Of a stretch of DNA of 64,000 nt, positions 55,653-63,710 are shown in pieces. How positions within the stretch are numbered: the stretch's first letter is position 1; each line of letters begins with the position of its first letter. The DNA is from Bacilli bacterium (lineage in GTDB: Bacteria > Bacillota_I > Bacilli_A > RFN20 > CAG-631): positions 1 through 64,000 of the forward strand of contig CAAEBM010000023.1 in the NCBI GenBank assembly GCA_900754115.1. Direction: 5' to 3'. The translations under genes were made by a program, and so were the position numbers. The notes under the pieces were generated by a model, which ran no database searches, was not told where the DNA came from, and was given only the letters and a program-made list of their open reading frames with translations.

Positions 55653-58265
55653 CTAATTTCCTTTATAAGATTTTCTTAATATTTCTTTCATATCTTCAAC
55701 AAGAGGAACTTTTGGATTAGCAGGAGAACATTGATCTTCATAAGCCATCATCGCAATTTCATCAATGTGCGCTTCAAAATCATGCTCTTCAATACCTGCA
55801 TCTTGGAAGTTCATTTTAATACCGATTTCTTTTGCCAAATGGTCAACGGCATCCGCTAAATTTTTCACTCCTTCTTCTGGAGTAGAAGCAGGAATTCCTA
55901 ATAACTTAGCGATTTGTTGATATTTTACATCTGCACAATAGAAATTGTATTTTGGCCAAGTAGAAAGTTTTTGAGGTACAATTCCATTATAACGAATGAC
56001 ATGAGGTAATAAAATAGCATTTGCCTTACCATGTGGAACATGGAAAACTCCCCCAATTTTATGAGCTAAAGAGTGATTCATTCCTAAAAAGGCATTAGCG
56101 AAAGCCATTCCTGCAATAGTAGATGCATTGTGCATTTTTTCTCTTGCTTCTAAATCATTCTTTCCATTTTTAACCGCTCTAGGTAAATATTCAAAAACTA
56201 ATTTAATCGCTTGAAGTGCTAATCCATCGGTATAATCATTTGCTAAAACTGAAACATAAGCTTCAATAGCATGAGTCAAAACATCCATTCCTGTGTCAGC
56301 AGTTACACTTGCAGGCAAACTCGTTGTAAATTCAGCATCAATAATCGCAATAGTTGGCGTTAAAGAATAGTCAGCAAGAGGATATTTTTTATTTTCGGCT
56401 TTATTTGAAATGACAGCAAATGGGGTAACTTCTGAACCTGTTCCACTAGTTGTTGGAATACAAATTAATTTTGATTTACGACCTAATTCTGGATATTTAA
56501 AGGCTCTTTTACGAATATCCATAAATTTTTGTTTTAAATCATTGAAATCAACTTCTGGATGTTCATAAAATAACCACATTCCTTTAGCAGCATCCATTGC
56601 AGAACCACCACCTAAAGCAATAATCGTATCAGGACAGAATGCTTCCATTAAGTTGACTCCACGTTTTACTGTTTCAATATCTGGATCGGGTTCAACATCA
56701 CAGAACAACTGAATTTGAACTGGATTTCTGCGTAAATTTAATTGATCTGTTACGCGATTTACATATCCTAAATCAACCATTGAACGATCAGTAACAATAA
56801 ATACTTTTGCTACATCACGACAAGTTCTTAAATACTCAATTGAATTTCTTTCAAAATAAATTTTAGAAGGGACTTTAAACCATTGCATAGTATTTCTTCT
56901 CTTTCCTACTTTCTTAATATTTAATAAATTAATCGCACTGACATTTCCACCAATTGAATTTCTGCCATATGAACCGCAACCTAAAGTCAAAGAAGGCAAG
57001 AAAGAATTGTAAATATTTCCAATACCACCAAAAGTAGCAGGACTATTCCAAATAATTCTCATTGCTTTAACGCGTTCTCCAAATTCATCTGCTAATTGTT
57101 GAGAAGCAGTATGAATGGCAGCAGAGTGACCTAAACCATTAAATTCAACCATTTGTTCGGCTTTTAACATTCCATCATCTGTTGTTTTTGCTTTTAAGAA
57201 AGCCAAAACAGGAGATAATTTTTCTCTAGTTAATGGTTCTTTTACACCAACACTTGCACATTCTACTCCTAAAATCACGGTGTTTGCAGGAACTTCAAAT
57301 CCAGCTTGAGTCGCAATCCAAGTAGCAGGTCTTCCGACGACATCTGCATTTAATTTTGCAAGTTCGCATCCTTCTTCATGAGCTTGATAACCAAACATAT
57401 ATTTTTCTAATTTTGCTTTTTCTTCTTTATTTACAAAATAAACTCCATATTTTTTAAACTCTTGAATCGTCGTATCATAAATTTCTTTATCAATAATGGC
57501 TGCTTGTTCTGAAGCACAAATCATTCCATTATCAAAAGCTTTAGACATGACAATATCATTTACTGCTTGTTTAATATTTGCTGTTTTTTCAACATAGGCT
57601 GGGACATTTCCAGCTCCTACACCCATTGCTGGTTTTCCACAAGAATAAGCGGCTTTTACCATTGCATTTCCTCCTGTGGCTAAAATACTTGCAATACCTG
57701 GATGGTTCATTAAAGCTGAAGTTGCATCCATTGAAGGATGTTCAATCCATTGGATACAATTCTTAGGTGCTCCAGCAGCAACTGCTGCTTCATACACAAC
57801 TTCTGCAGCCATCTTTGAACATTGTTGTGCAGAAGGATGGAAAGCAAAAATAATTGGATTTCTCGTTTTTAATGAAATTAAAGATTTAAAAATGACAGTG
57901 GAAGTCGGATTCGTAGTAGGAGTAATACCACAAATGACACCGATAGGATCAGCAATTTCTGTAATTCCTGTAACTGGATTTTCACTGATGACACCTACTG
58001 TTTTTAAATGTCTCATATTGTTGACTACATATTCACAAGAATATAAATTTTTGGTTGCTTTATCTTCAAAAACCCCTCTTTTGGTTTCATTGATTGCAGC
58101 CATGGCTAATTCACCATGTTTATCAATTGCTGCGACAGAACATTTTGCAACAATATAATCTACTTGATCTTGATTCAACTTTAAGAAATCTTCTAATGCT
58201 TTTTGTCCTTTTTCAACTAATGAATTTACTTCTTTGATTGCTTCTGTTTGATTTTTTTCATCCAT
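55653..58265 (-). CDS. adhE: Bifunctional acetaldehyde-CoA/alcohol dehydrogenase
   Basis: This 870-residue fusion reduces acetyl-CoA to ethanol in two NADH-dependent steps and assembles into spirosomes. The N-terminal aldehyde dehydrogenase (about 1-440) has the catalytic cysteine in GMICASEQA. The C-terminal iron alcohol dehydrogenase (about 455-865) has GGGSAMDAAKG, SGTGSEVTPFAVI and metal ligands in HSLAHKIGG and HVPHG. The ATG at 58265 is chosen: its ribosome site CGGAGG lies in the last codons of rex, and the ORF extension upstream overlaps rex in another frame. It disposes of NADH in the same operon as its likely regulator. Confidence 0.97.
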   Translation of the reverse strand: MDEKNQTEAIKEVNSLVEKGQKALEDFLKLNQDQVDYIVAKCSVAAIDKHGELAMAAINETKRGVFEDKATKNLYSCEYVVNNMRHLKTVGVISENPVTGITEIADPIGVICGITPTTNPTSTVIFKSLISLKTRNPIIFAFHPSAQQCSKMAAEVVYEAAVAAGAPKNCIQWIEHPSMDATSALMNHPGIASILATGGNAMVKAAYSCGKPAMGVGAGNVPAYVEKTANIKQAVNDIVMSKAFDNGMICASEQAAIIDKEIYDTTIQEFKKYGVYFVNKEEKAKLEKYMFGYQAHEEGCELAKLNADVVGRPATWIATQAGFEVPANTVILGVECASVGVKEPLTREKLSPVLAFLKAKTTDDGMLKAEQMVEFNGLGHSAAIHTASQQLADEFGERVKAMRIIWNSPATFGGIGNIYNSFLPSLTLGCGSYGRNSIGGNVSAINLLNIKKVGKRRNTMQWFKVPSKIYFERNSIEYLRTCRDVAKVFIVTDRSMVDLGYVNRVTDQLNLRRNPVQIQLFCDVEPDPDIETVKRGVNLMEAFCPDTIIALGGGSAMDAAKGMWLFYEHPEVDFNDLKQKFMDIRKRAFKYPELGRKSKLICIPTTSGTGSEVTPFAVISNKAENKKYPLADYSLTPTIAIIDAEFTTSLPASVTADTGMDVLTHAIEAYVSVLANDYTDGLALQAIKLVFEYLPRAVKNGKNDLEAREKMHNASTIAGMAFANAFLGMNHSLAHKIGGVFHVPHGKANAILLPHVIRYNGIVPQKLSTWPKYNFYCADVKYQQIAKLLGIPASTPEEGVKNLADAVDHLAKEIGIKMNFQDAGIEEHDFEAHIDEIAMMAYEDQCSPANPKVPLVEDMKEILRKSYKGN

Positions 58266-58267
58266 AT

Positions 58268-58939
58268 TTATTTCCTCCGTATTTTTTGTAATTCTTTTTC
58301 TTTTAATTGATGAGATAAAATGGCTAGTGACGAAGCCATATTTACGTTTTGTACAATAATTTCTTTTGGCACATTGAGATGAACTGGAGCAAAATTCCAA
58401 ATCGCTTTTACTCCACTTTGAACTAATAAGTCACAGACTGCTTGTGCCTGTTCCTCTGGAACCGTAATAATCCCGATATGAACATTTAAACGTGGAATTA
58501 AAGATTGCATTTTTTGCAAGTCAAAAATCTTTTTTCCAGCAAATTCTGTATCGATGATAGCAGGATTGACATCAAAAGCCGTTAAAATATTTAACCCATA
58601 ATGTTCAAATCCTTGATAAGCTAGTAAAGCTCTTCCTAAATGCCCAACACCAACAAGGACAGCGGATGTTGTATCATTGTAACCTAAAAACTTTTCTAAA
58701 TCATGAATTAAAACTTCAATTTTTCGTCCAACTCTTGGTATTCCTTCAATACTGCTAATCAATGCCAGATCTTTTCTCACTTGTTCTTCACTTAAATTTA
58801 ACGCTTTTGCTATTTTTTGAGCAGAAACAAATAGTTCTTTTGCTTCTTTCATTTCTTTTAAATAAGTTAAATAAATCGGAAGCCTTTGTAATTGGTTTTT
58901 GGATATCGGCCTTAACACAGGACTGTCCTGATTAGCCAT
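58268..58939 (-). CDS. rex: Redox-sensing transcriptional repressor Rex
   Basis: This 223-residue repressor binds DNA when NADH is low and releases it when NADH rises. It has an N-terminal winged helix (about 12-80, with LNLSEEQVRKDLALIS) and a Rossmann NADH-binding domain (VLVGVGHLGRALL). The ATG at 58939 follows GAGG by 8 nt; a GTG at 58948 lies inside that site. Its last codons (CGG AGG AAA TAA) carry the adhE ribosome site and the stop lies 2 nt before adhE, so the two are tightly coupled. AdhE-type genes are classic Rex targets, but I could not find a clear Rex box upstream. Confidence 0.95.
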   Translation of the reverse strand: MANQDSPVLRPISKNQLQRLPIYLTYLKEMKEAKELFVSAQKIAKALNLSEEQVRKDLALISSIEGIPRVGRKIEVLIHDLEKFLGYNDTTSAVLVGVGHLGRALLAYQGFEHYGLNILTAFDVNPAIIDTEFAGKKIFDLQKMQSLIPRLNVHIGIITVPEEQAQAVCDLLVQSGVKAIWNFAPVHLNVPKEIIVQNVNMASSLAILSHQLKEKELQKIRRK

Positions 58940-59017
58940 GTCTTTCACCTCACTATCAGTATTTTTTTACCGATATCAGTGTAACATAACTTTATATTCT
59001 CTGCAATCCCTTTTTTT

Positions 59018-59033
59018 ATGAAAACGTTTTCAT
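59018..59033. promoter_or_regulatory. Catabolite-responsive element (cre) upstream of rex-adhE
   Basis: A perfect 16-bp palindrome, ATGAAAACGTTTTCAT, matches the CcpA cre consensus (WTGNNARCGNWWWCAW). It is about 80 bp upstream of rex, consistent with carbon-source control of the fermentation operon. A ccpA gene is not in the window. Confidence 0.78.
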
Positions 59034-59042
59034 CTTTAAAAT

Positions 59043-59078
59043 AAAAAAAGAATAAAAAACAAACTAGTTTTTTATTCT
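59043..59078 (-). terminator. Terminator after the HAD gene
   Basis: A 12-bp perfect stem (59049-59060 with 59067-59078) with a 6-nt loop runs into T residues on the minus strand. It ends the marR-degV-HAD operon. Confidence 0.85.
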
Positions 59079-59792
59079 ATTCAAATCAGGTAAACTTTCA
59101 ACAAATTGGACTAATTCATCGATATTTGTACAACGAAAAATCCCATCATGATAATATTTTTCGTTTAATAATGAATCTTTTAATAAATAACAATCTACTT
59201 TTAATTCTTGAATAATGCCATCTTCTAAAGCATCATTGCCTATCATTAAAACTTCTTGAGGATTTAAATGAAATTGTGATAAAACTGATTGATAATATTG
59301 TAAATTTGGTTTACAATAACAACTATTTTCATAAGTTGTAATAAATTCAAAATCATTAGGATTTAATTTAGCCCATTTTAATCGTTCTAATATAGCTATT
59401 TTTGGGAAAATCGCATTCGTGGTCAAAAATAAGGAATATCCTTTTTCCTTTAACAATTGAAGAATTTGCTTAGCTTGTTTTTTTTCAAAGCAACTCTCTT
59501 TAGCTGCTACAAAATCATTGAGATAAAACTCATTGAATAGAGGTTCTAATTGCTCTTTTTGATAATTAGTTTCTTGACAAAAACTATTCCAAAAAACCAT
59601 TTCATTGGTCTGTTTTCCTTGGTTTTGTAACATTGCATATGTTCCTTTTTCAATGGCAAGTGCAATCTTTTGACCATCTAAATGATGTTGATAGCAAAAA
59701 GAAATTAACGATTTAAAATATAATTTTAAAAATCGTTGTTGATCCATTCCAAGAAGAGTTCCATCTAAATCAAAAAAAATTGTTTTATACAT
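59064..59792 (-). CDS. HAD-superfamily hydrolase
   Basis: This 242-residue protein belongs to the haloacid-dehalogenase family, probably a small-molecule phosphatase. Motif I is FFDLDGTLL (nucleophile Asp at about 7), motif II LTTNA, motif III Lys in NSCYCKPN and motif IV IGNDALEDG. A helical cap lies between motifs I and II, as in the YjjG/PGP subclass. The ATG at 59792 follows AAAGGAAAGG and begins 1 nt after the degV stop; the ORF upstream overlaps degV. The substrate is unknown. Confidence 0.9.
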   Translation of the reverse strand: MYKTIFFDLDGTLLGMDQQRFLKLYFKSLISFCYQHHLDGQKIALAIEKGTYAMLQNQGKQTNEMVFWNSFCQETNYQKEQLEPLFNEFYLNDFVAAKESCFEKKQAKQILQLLKEKGYSLFLTTNAIFPKIAILERLKWAKLNPNDFEFITTYENSCYCKPNLQYYQSVLSQFHLNPQEVLMIGNDALEDGIIQELKVDCYLLKDSLLNEKYYHDGIFRCTNIDELVQFVESLPDLNRIKN

Positions 59793-59793
59793 T

Positions 59794-60642
59794 TTACCTT
59801 TCCTTTTTTGTGACGTAAGCAATAAGGCTTGCATTCGTTCCGACATGCACTCCTATAACTGGACTGATGTCTTCTTTATAATAATTGGAAATTGATTTTT
59901 TTTCAAATACTTTTTGCATTAATTGATTGCAGCCTTCATCATGCTTGCAAAATCCAAAATAGACAGGGTAATCTTCATCAAGGGTGTCATTTAAAAACTC
60001 ATCTATTAAAGCTTTTAATGCCTTATTTAATCCATGTTTTTTAGCATAAGCAACAATTTGTCCCTTTTCATCAATTCTAATTAAAGGTTTAATGTTTAAA
60101 AGTCCTCCTATAAAAGCGGTAGAACGGCTTACTCTTCCACCACGCCATAAATATTCTAAGGTATCGACAGCAGCAATTAATTTTGTTCTTTTTCGCAAAT
60201 CAACGATATGATGCATTAAATCTTGTGGTTCCATTGTATCTTTTAATTTCAATGTTTCTAAAACAAGAATTTTAAAAACTTGCACCGTTGCTAAAGAATC
60301 AATAATATAGATTTCATCATATCCCACTTTTTCTTTTGCTAAACAAGCACTTTCATACGTTCCTGATATTTGTGAAGATAAAACTAATAAATATAATCGC
60401 TCTTGATTTTCTTTAGCTTGTTTAAATAATTGTATTAATTCCTCAAAAGGCGGTTGACTCGTTGTTGGGAAATCACTTGATGTTTCTAATTTTTTAAAAA
60501 ATTGTTCGTTGTTCATTTCCGTCCCATCACGAAAACTTTCTTTCCCAAAATTAATGACTAAAGGTAAAATTTCTAACCCCATCTGTTTTGCTTCCTCTAA
60601 AGAGATTCCACAAGATGAATCAGCAACCACTCGTATTTTCAT
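59794..60642 (-). CDS. DegV-family fatty-acid-binding protein
   Basis: This 282-residue protein is of the DegV/FakB type, which holds a fatty acid for phosphorylation by FakA. The N-terminal VVADSSCGI, the conserved TTSQPP and SSQISGTYESA motifs, and the DTLEYLWRGGRVSRS region near the fatty-acid pocket are present. No fakA is in the window. The ATG at 60642 has GGAG 9 nt upstream; the one at 60648 is too close. The GGAG belongs to the last codon of marR, so the genes are coupled. The partner regulator could be FabT-like. Confidence 0.93.
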   Translation of the reverse strand: MKIRVVADSSCGISLEEAKQMGLEILPLVINFGKESFRDGTEMNNEQFFKKLETSSDFPTTSQPPFEELIQLFKQAKENQERLYLLVLSSQISGTYESACLAKEKVGYDEIYIIDSLATVQVFKILVLETLKLKDTMEPQDLMHHIVDLRKRTKLIAAVDTLEYLWRGGRVSRSTAFIGGLLNIKPLIRIDEKGQIVAYAKKHGLNKALKALIDEFLNDTLDEDYPVYFGFCKHDEGCNQLMQKVFEKKSISNYYKEDISPVIGVHVGTNASLIAYVTKKER

Positions 60643-60648
60643 ATTCAT

Positions 60649-61086
60649 TTACTCCTTTTCTATTTTTGTTTTATTGACAATTAAATCTAATAATTCTTCC
60701 AATCGTTTTAATTCTGAAGAATCAAACATTTTTTCTATTTTATCGATGACAAACATGCCAGAATAGTCATTTTTGTTATAAAATTTTTTAAATTTATCGG
60801 TTACTTCTAGATGAAAAATTCGTCTATCCTTTTCATCCATTACTTTATTTAAATATCCTTTTTGAATTAAATTCTTAATTTTATAAGAAACATTAGGAGA
60901 AGAAACTTCTAAAAAATTAGCAAATTCTTTCATCGTCGGCTTTTTTAACAAATGTATCGTTTCTAGACAAAAAAAATCAAATGCAGTTAGATTGTCTTTA
61001 TTAAACTGATTTAATCCTTGAAATAATTCCTTATAAAATAAAAGTTTGTAATTCCGATAAATTCGTTCAAACTTTTCTTTTATCAC
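60649..61086 (-). CDS. MarR-family transcriptional regulator
   Basis: This 145-residue protein is a winged-helix MarR regulator. The recognition helix region (TMKEFANFLEVSSPNVSYKIKNLIQKGYLNKV) and wing (DEKDRRIFHLEVT) are clear. It starts at a GTG with GAGGTGA upstream. A perfect inverted repeat lies 15 bp before it, almost certainly its own operator. The pairing with degV suggests a role in fatty-acid or membrane-lipid control like FabT, but FabT identity is not demonstrated and no fab genes are nearby. Confidence 0.9.
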   Translation of the reverse strand: MIKEKFERIYRNYKLLFYKELFQGLNQFNKDNLTAFDFFCLETIHLLKKPTMKEFANFLEVSSPNVSYKIKNLIQKGYLNKVMDEKDRRIFHLEVTDKFKKFYNKNDYSGMFVIDKIEKMFDSSELKRLEELLDLIVNKTKIEKE

Positions 61087-61101
61087 GATTCTATCACCTC
61101 A

Positions 61102-61125
61102 AATAGTTAAAATTTTTTAACTATT
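61102..61125. promoter_or_regulatory. MarR-type operator, 11-bp inverted repeat
   Basis: Arms AATAGTTAAAA (61102-61112) and TTTTAACTATT (61115-61125) are perfectly complementary around 2 bp. The site is between the divergent marR and alarmone synthetase genes and adjoins a TATAAT box reading towards marR. It could control both directions. Confidence 0.75.
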
Positions 61126-61220
61126 ATAGTTTACTCAATGATAGGTTAATTGTCAATACTTCATTCTTTTTATTTTCTTTAAAATGTGCTATACTTTTTT
61201 TGAATTTTATGGAGGGTATT

Positions 61221-61895
61221 ATGAAATCATTGACATTAACTGATTTTTTATCAAGTCCACGAACTGATGAATTTATCGAATCAGCTCAACCTTTTTTTAA
61301 ACTAATGATGCAATATCAATGTGCAATGTTAGAGATACAAACTAAATTTCAAGTTTTAAACACGGAAATGTCTATCGATAGAGACCATAAATCAATTGAA
61401 TCAATTTCTTGTCGTTTAAAACAACCTAGAAGTATTGTTGAGAAATTAAAAAGAAGAAATATAGATATAACTTTAAATAATATTGAATCAGAATTGCATG
61501 ATGTTGCAGGAGTTCGAGTCATCTGTTCATTTCCTGATGATATTTATAAATTAGCAGAAAAAATCTGTTCTCAAGATGATGTCACTTTAATTGAAAAAAA
61601 AGATTATATTGCTTTTCCTAAACCTAATGGATATCGCAGTCTTCATCTGATTTTAGAAATTCCTGTCTTTTTTGCAAATGAAACCAAAAGAATGAAAGTT
61701 GAAGTTCAATTAAGAACAATTGCAATGGATTTTTGGGCAAGTATAGAACATAAAGTTCGCTACAAAAAAGAAATTAATGCTCCTAAGCACATATTAGATG
61801 ATTTGAAAAAATGTGCCGATCAAATTTATAAATTAGATTTACATATGCAAAAAATTTCTCAACAAATTGAGCAATACAATATGAATAAAAAATAG
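61221..61895 (+). CDS. Small alarmone synthetase, RelQ/RelP-type GTP pyrophosphokinase
   Basis: This 224-residue single-domain enzyme should make (p)ppGpp from ATP and GTP or GDP. The RelA/SpoT synthetase core is visible in order: ELHDVAGVRVIC, FPKPNGYRSLHLIL and VEVQLRTIAMDFWASIEHKVRYK. There is no HD hydrolase or ACT domain, so it is a monofunctional small alarmone synthetase. GGAGGG lies 5 nt before the ATG at 61221; upstream ATGs lack a site. A TATACT -10 box precedes it. It is divergent from marR, sharing the intergenic operator. Confidence 0.93.
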   Translation: MKSLTLTDFLSSPRTDEFIESAQPFFKLMMQYQCAMLEIQTKFQVLNTEMSIDRDHKSIESISCRLKQPRSIVEKLKRRNIDITLNNIESELHDVAGVRVICSFPDDIYKLAEKICSQDDVTLIEKKDYIAFPKPNGYRSLHLILEIPVFFANETKRMKVEVQLRTIAMDFWASIEHKVRYKKEINAPKHILDDLKKCADQIYKLDLHMQKISQQIEQYNMNKK

Positions 61896-62169
61896 CATTA
61901 CACTTTTTAGTGGCGCAAATAAAAAACGTCCCTTTTCTTGCAGAAACACTTGATTTTACGGCATATACATCTGTGATTTCAAATGCTCAAAATAACATTT
62001 GATGTTTTTTTATCTTCACTCAATAAGAAAATTAAGATGATATAAACTTACTTTTTCCTTCATGAAGACTATAAATATTTTTCGTCAATGGTGGGCAAAT
62101 TTTCGTTCAACTAAATCATTAAAGAGAGTGACTGGTTCTATGATTTTGTAAATGGAGGAGGATAATTAT
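61896..62169 (+). other. Intergenic region with a terminator-like hairpin
   Basis: This gap holds no coding signal. A 7-bp hairpin (61979-61985 with 61996-62002) followed by seven T at 62005-62011 probably ends the alarmone synthetase transcript. The next 150 bp presumably contain the promoter of the metalloprotease gene; no clear -35/-10 pair stands out. Confidence 0.5.
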
Positions 62170-63039
62170 ATGATAAAAATAATTGATACATTTTCACAAA
62201 TTGACTCTTTGTTTGATAATAAAACATTCAACTTGAAAACGTGGAAAAAGTATATCAATTCGATTTATGATCATGCTTCTAACATTTTCGAGAATGATTT
62301 AAAAGAATATTTGAATAGTGGAAACTATGTTTATGAAAAAGATATTTTGCCAATTATCAATAATGTATATAATCATTCGTCATTAAAAACTTTACACGCT
62401 TCTTTCATTAGTGTCACACAAAATTTAAATAAAAGAATAATGGATTGCTTTGAGCATGAAATAAATATTGATGTTGTCTTGTATGTGGGACTTTGTAATG
62501 CAGCGGGATGGGTAACTAATATAAATGGGAAAGATGTAATACTATTGGGAATTGAAAAGATACTTGAACTAAATTGGTATGATGAAGATTCTATGCGTGG
62601 ACTAATCTATCACGAATTAGGACATGTCTATCACAAACAATATGGAATATTTAATCAATGTAGTGATAACAGCAGTCAAAATTTTATTTGGCAATTATTC
62701 AGTGAAGGGGTAGCAATGTATTTTGAACAAATTCTAGTTAATGACCTTAATTATTATCACCAAAATATAAATGGTTGGCTGAATTGGTGTGATACTCACT
62801 TTCAACAAATATTAGCGGACTTTCAATCTGATTTGCCAAAGATGACAAGATTCAATCAAAAATATTTTGGAGATTGGGTAAACTATTGTGGGAAAGGAGA
62901 TGTTGGATATTATCTTGGAACAAAGTTTGTTCAACATCTTTGTGGTAAATATAGTTTTGAATATTTAATTAAAATGAAAATTGATGACATTAGTCAAGAA
63001 TTTTTTAAATTTGCAAAAGAAAAATTGCAGATACCATGA
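62170..63039 (+). CDS. Predicted zinc metalloprotease (HExxH), unknown family member
   Basis: This 289-residue protein has a gluzincin-like zinc site: HELGH (in LIYHELGHVYH) and, about 35 residues later, EGVAMYFE, which supplies the third glutamate. No signal peptide or membrane helix is visible, so it is cytoplasmic or released in another way. The N-terminal 100 residues are helical and charged, and the tail is Lys/Phe-rich. It resembles DUF2268-type or aminopeptidase-like predicted Zn proteases, but I cannot name it. GGAGGAGG precedes the ATG at 62170; the ATG at 62152 overlaps that site. It is an orphan between two terminators and might be acquired. Confidence 0.75.
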   Translation: MIKIIDTFSQIDSLFDNKTFNLKTWKKYINSIYDHASNIFENDLKEYLNSGNYVYEKDILPIINNVYNHSSLKTLHASFISVTQNLNKRIMDCFEHEINIDVVLYVGLCNAAGWVTNINGKDVILLGIEKILELNWYDEDSMRGLIYHELGHVYHKQYGIFNQCSDNSSQNFIWQLFSEGVAMYFEQILVNDLNYYHQNINGWLNWCDTHFQQILADFQSDLPKMTRFNQKYFGDWVNYCGKGDVGYYLGTKFVQHLCGKYSFEYLIKMKIDDISQEFFKFAKEKLQIP

Positions 63040-63085
63040 TACAGATAAATTTTTATAAAGGTTTTAATAAAGTTACAAAATAAAT

Positions 63086-63119
63086 TAAAAAAAGTATAGT
63101 TTTTACGCTATACTTTTTC
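63086..63119. terminator. Bidirectional terminator between convergent genes
   Basis: A 10-bp perfect stem (63090-63099 with 63108-63117) with an 8-nt loop is flanked by A and T runs. It serves the metalloprotease gene and the convergent mntP operon. Confidence 0.9.
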
Positions 63120-63121
63120 AT

Positions 63122-63676
63122 TTAAAAAACTTGAAGATGTTCTAGTAATATTTTTATCCCCATTAAAATGAGAATGATTCCTCCAATTTTTTCAGCAGTT
63201 GTTTTAAATCGATTTCCAAAAGCATTGCCAATTTTGACACCAATAATGCAAAACACAAAAGTAATCGTTCCGATGATAGCAATTGCAAGCCATATCGATA
63301 TTTGTAAAAAAGAAAAGGTAATTCCCACTGCTAATGCATCAATACTTGTTGCAATAGCTAACAAAGTTAATGTTTTAAAAGAAAAAGATTGATTCACTTT
63401 TTCTTCTTCTGCTTCTCCTTTTAACATTTTAATACCCAATAAAACTAATAAAATAAATGCAATCCAATGGTCGACATCTTGAATTAAATGAGCAAATTGA
63501 CTACCAATAAAGTATCCAATTAAAGGCATTAACGCTTGGAAAACTCCAAAAAACAATCCCACCAAAAACGCTTTTTTCCAAGACATTTTGGGAATAGATA
63601 CACCTTTGCAAATAGAAACTGCAAAAGCATCCATTGATAAACCAATTGCAATGGTTATTAACTCCCAAACACTCAT
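63122..63676 (-). CDS. mntP: Manganese efflux pump MntP
   Basis: This 184-residue protein has six membrane helices and belongs to the MntP (YebN) family, which exports Mn2+. The two internal repeats each carry an acidic ion site: LSMDAFAVSICKG near the N-terminus and TSIDALAVGITF in the middle. Length is typical. It lies 34 bp after the end of a P-type ATPase gene on the same strand, and GGGAAG precedes the ATG. No yybP-ykoY manganese riboswitch can be seen because the operon start is beyond the window. Confidence 0.94.
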   Translation of the reverse strand: MSVWELITIAIGLSMDAFAVSICKGVSIPKMSWKKAFLVGLFFGVFQALMPLIGYFIGSQFAHLIQDVDHWIAFILLVLLGIKMLKGEAEEEKVNQSFSFKTLTLLAIATSIDALAVGITFSFLQISIWLAIAIIGTITFVFCIIGVKIGNAFGNRFKTTAEKIGGIILILMGIKILLEHLQVF

Positions 63677-63710
63677 TTCGCCACTTCCCTTAACTCACAA
63701 TATGCACTTC

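Noticed and set aside
57676..58158. 160-codon open frame on the plus strand
   Set aside because: It is entirely antisense to the conserved aldehyde dehydrogenase domain of adhE and has no ribosome site; a shadow of that gene's codon usage.
55653..58400. adhE reading frame extended to 58400
   Set aside because: The extra 45 residues overlap rex in another frame, are not AdhE-like and lack a ribosome site; the ATG at 58265 has CGGAGG.
58940..58985. Repeated ATCAGT sequence as a Rex operator
   Set aside because: It does not fit the TTGTTAA/TTAACAA-type Rex consensus, so it is kept only as an unexplained repeat.
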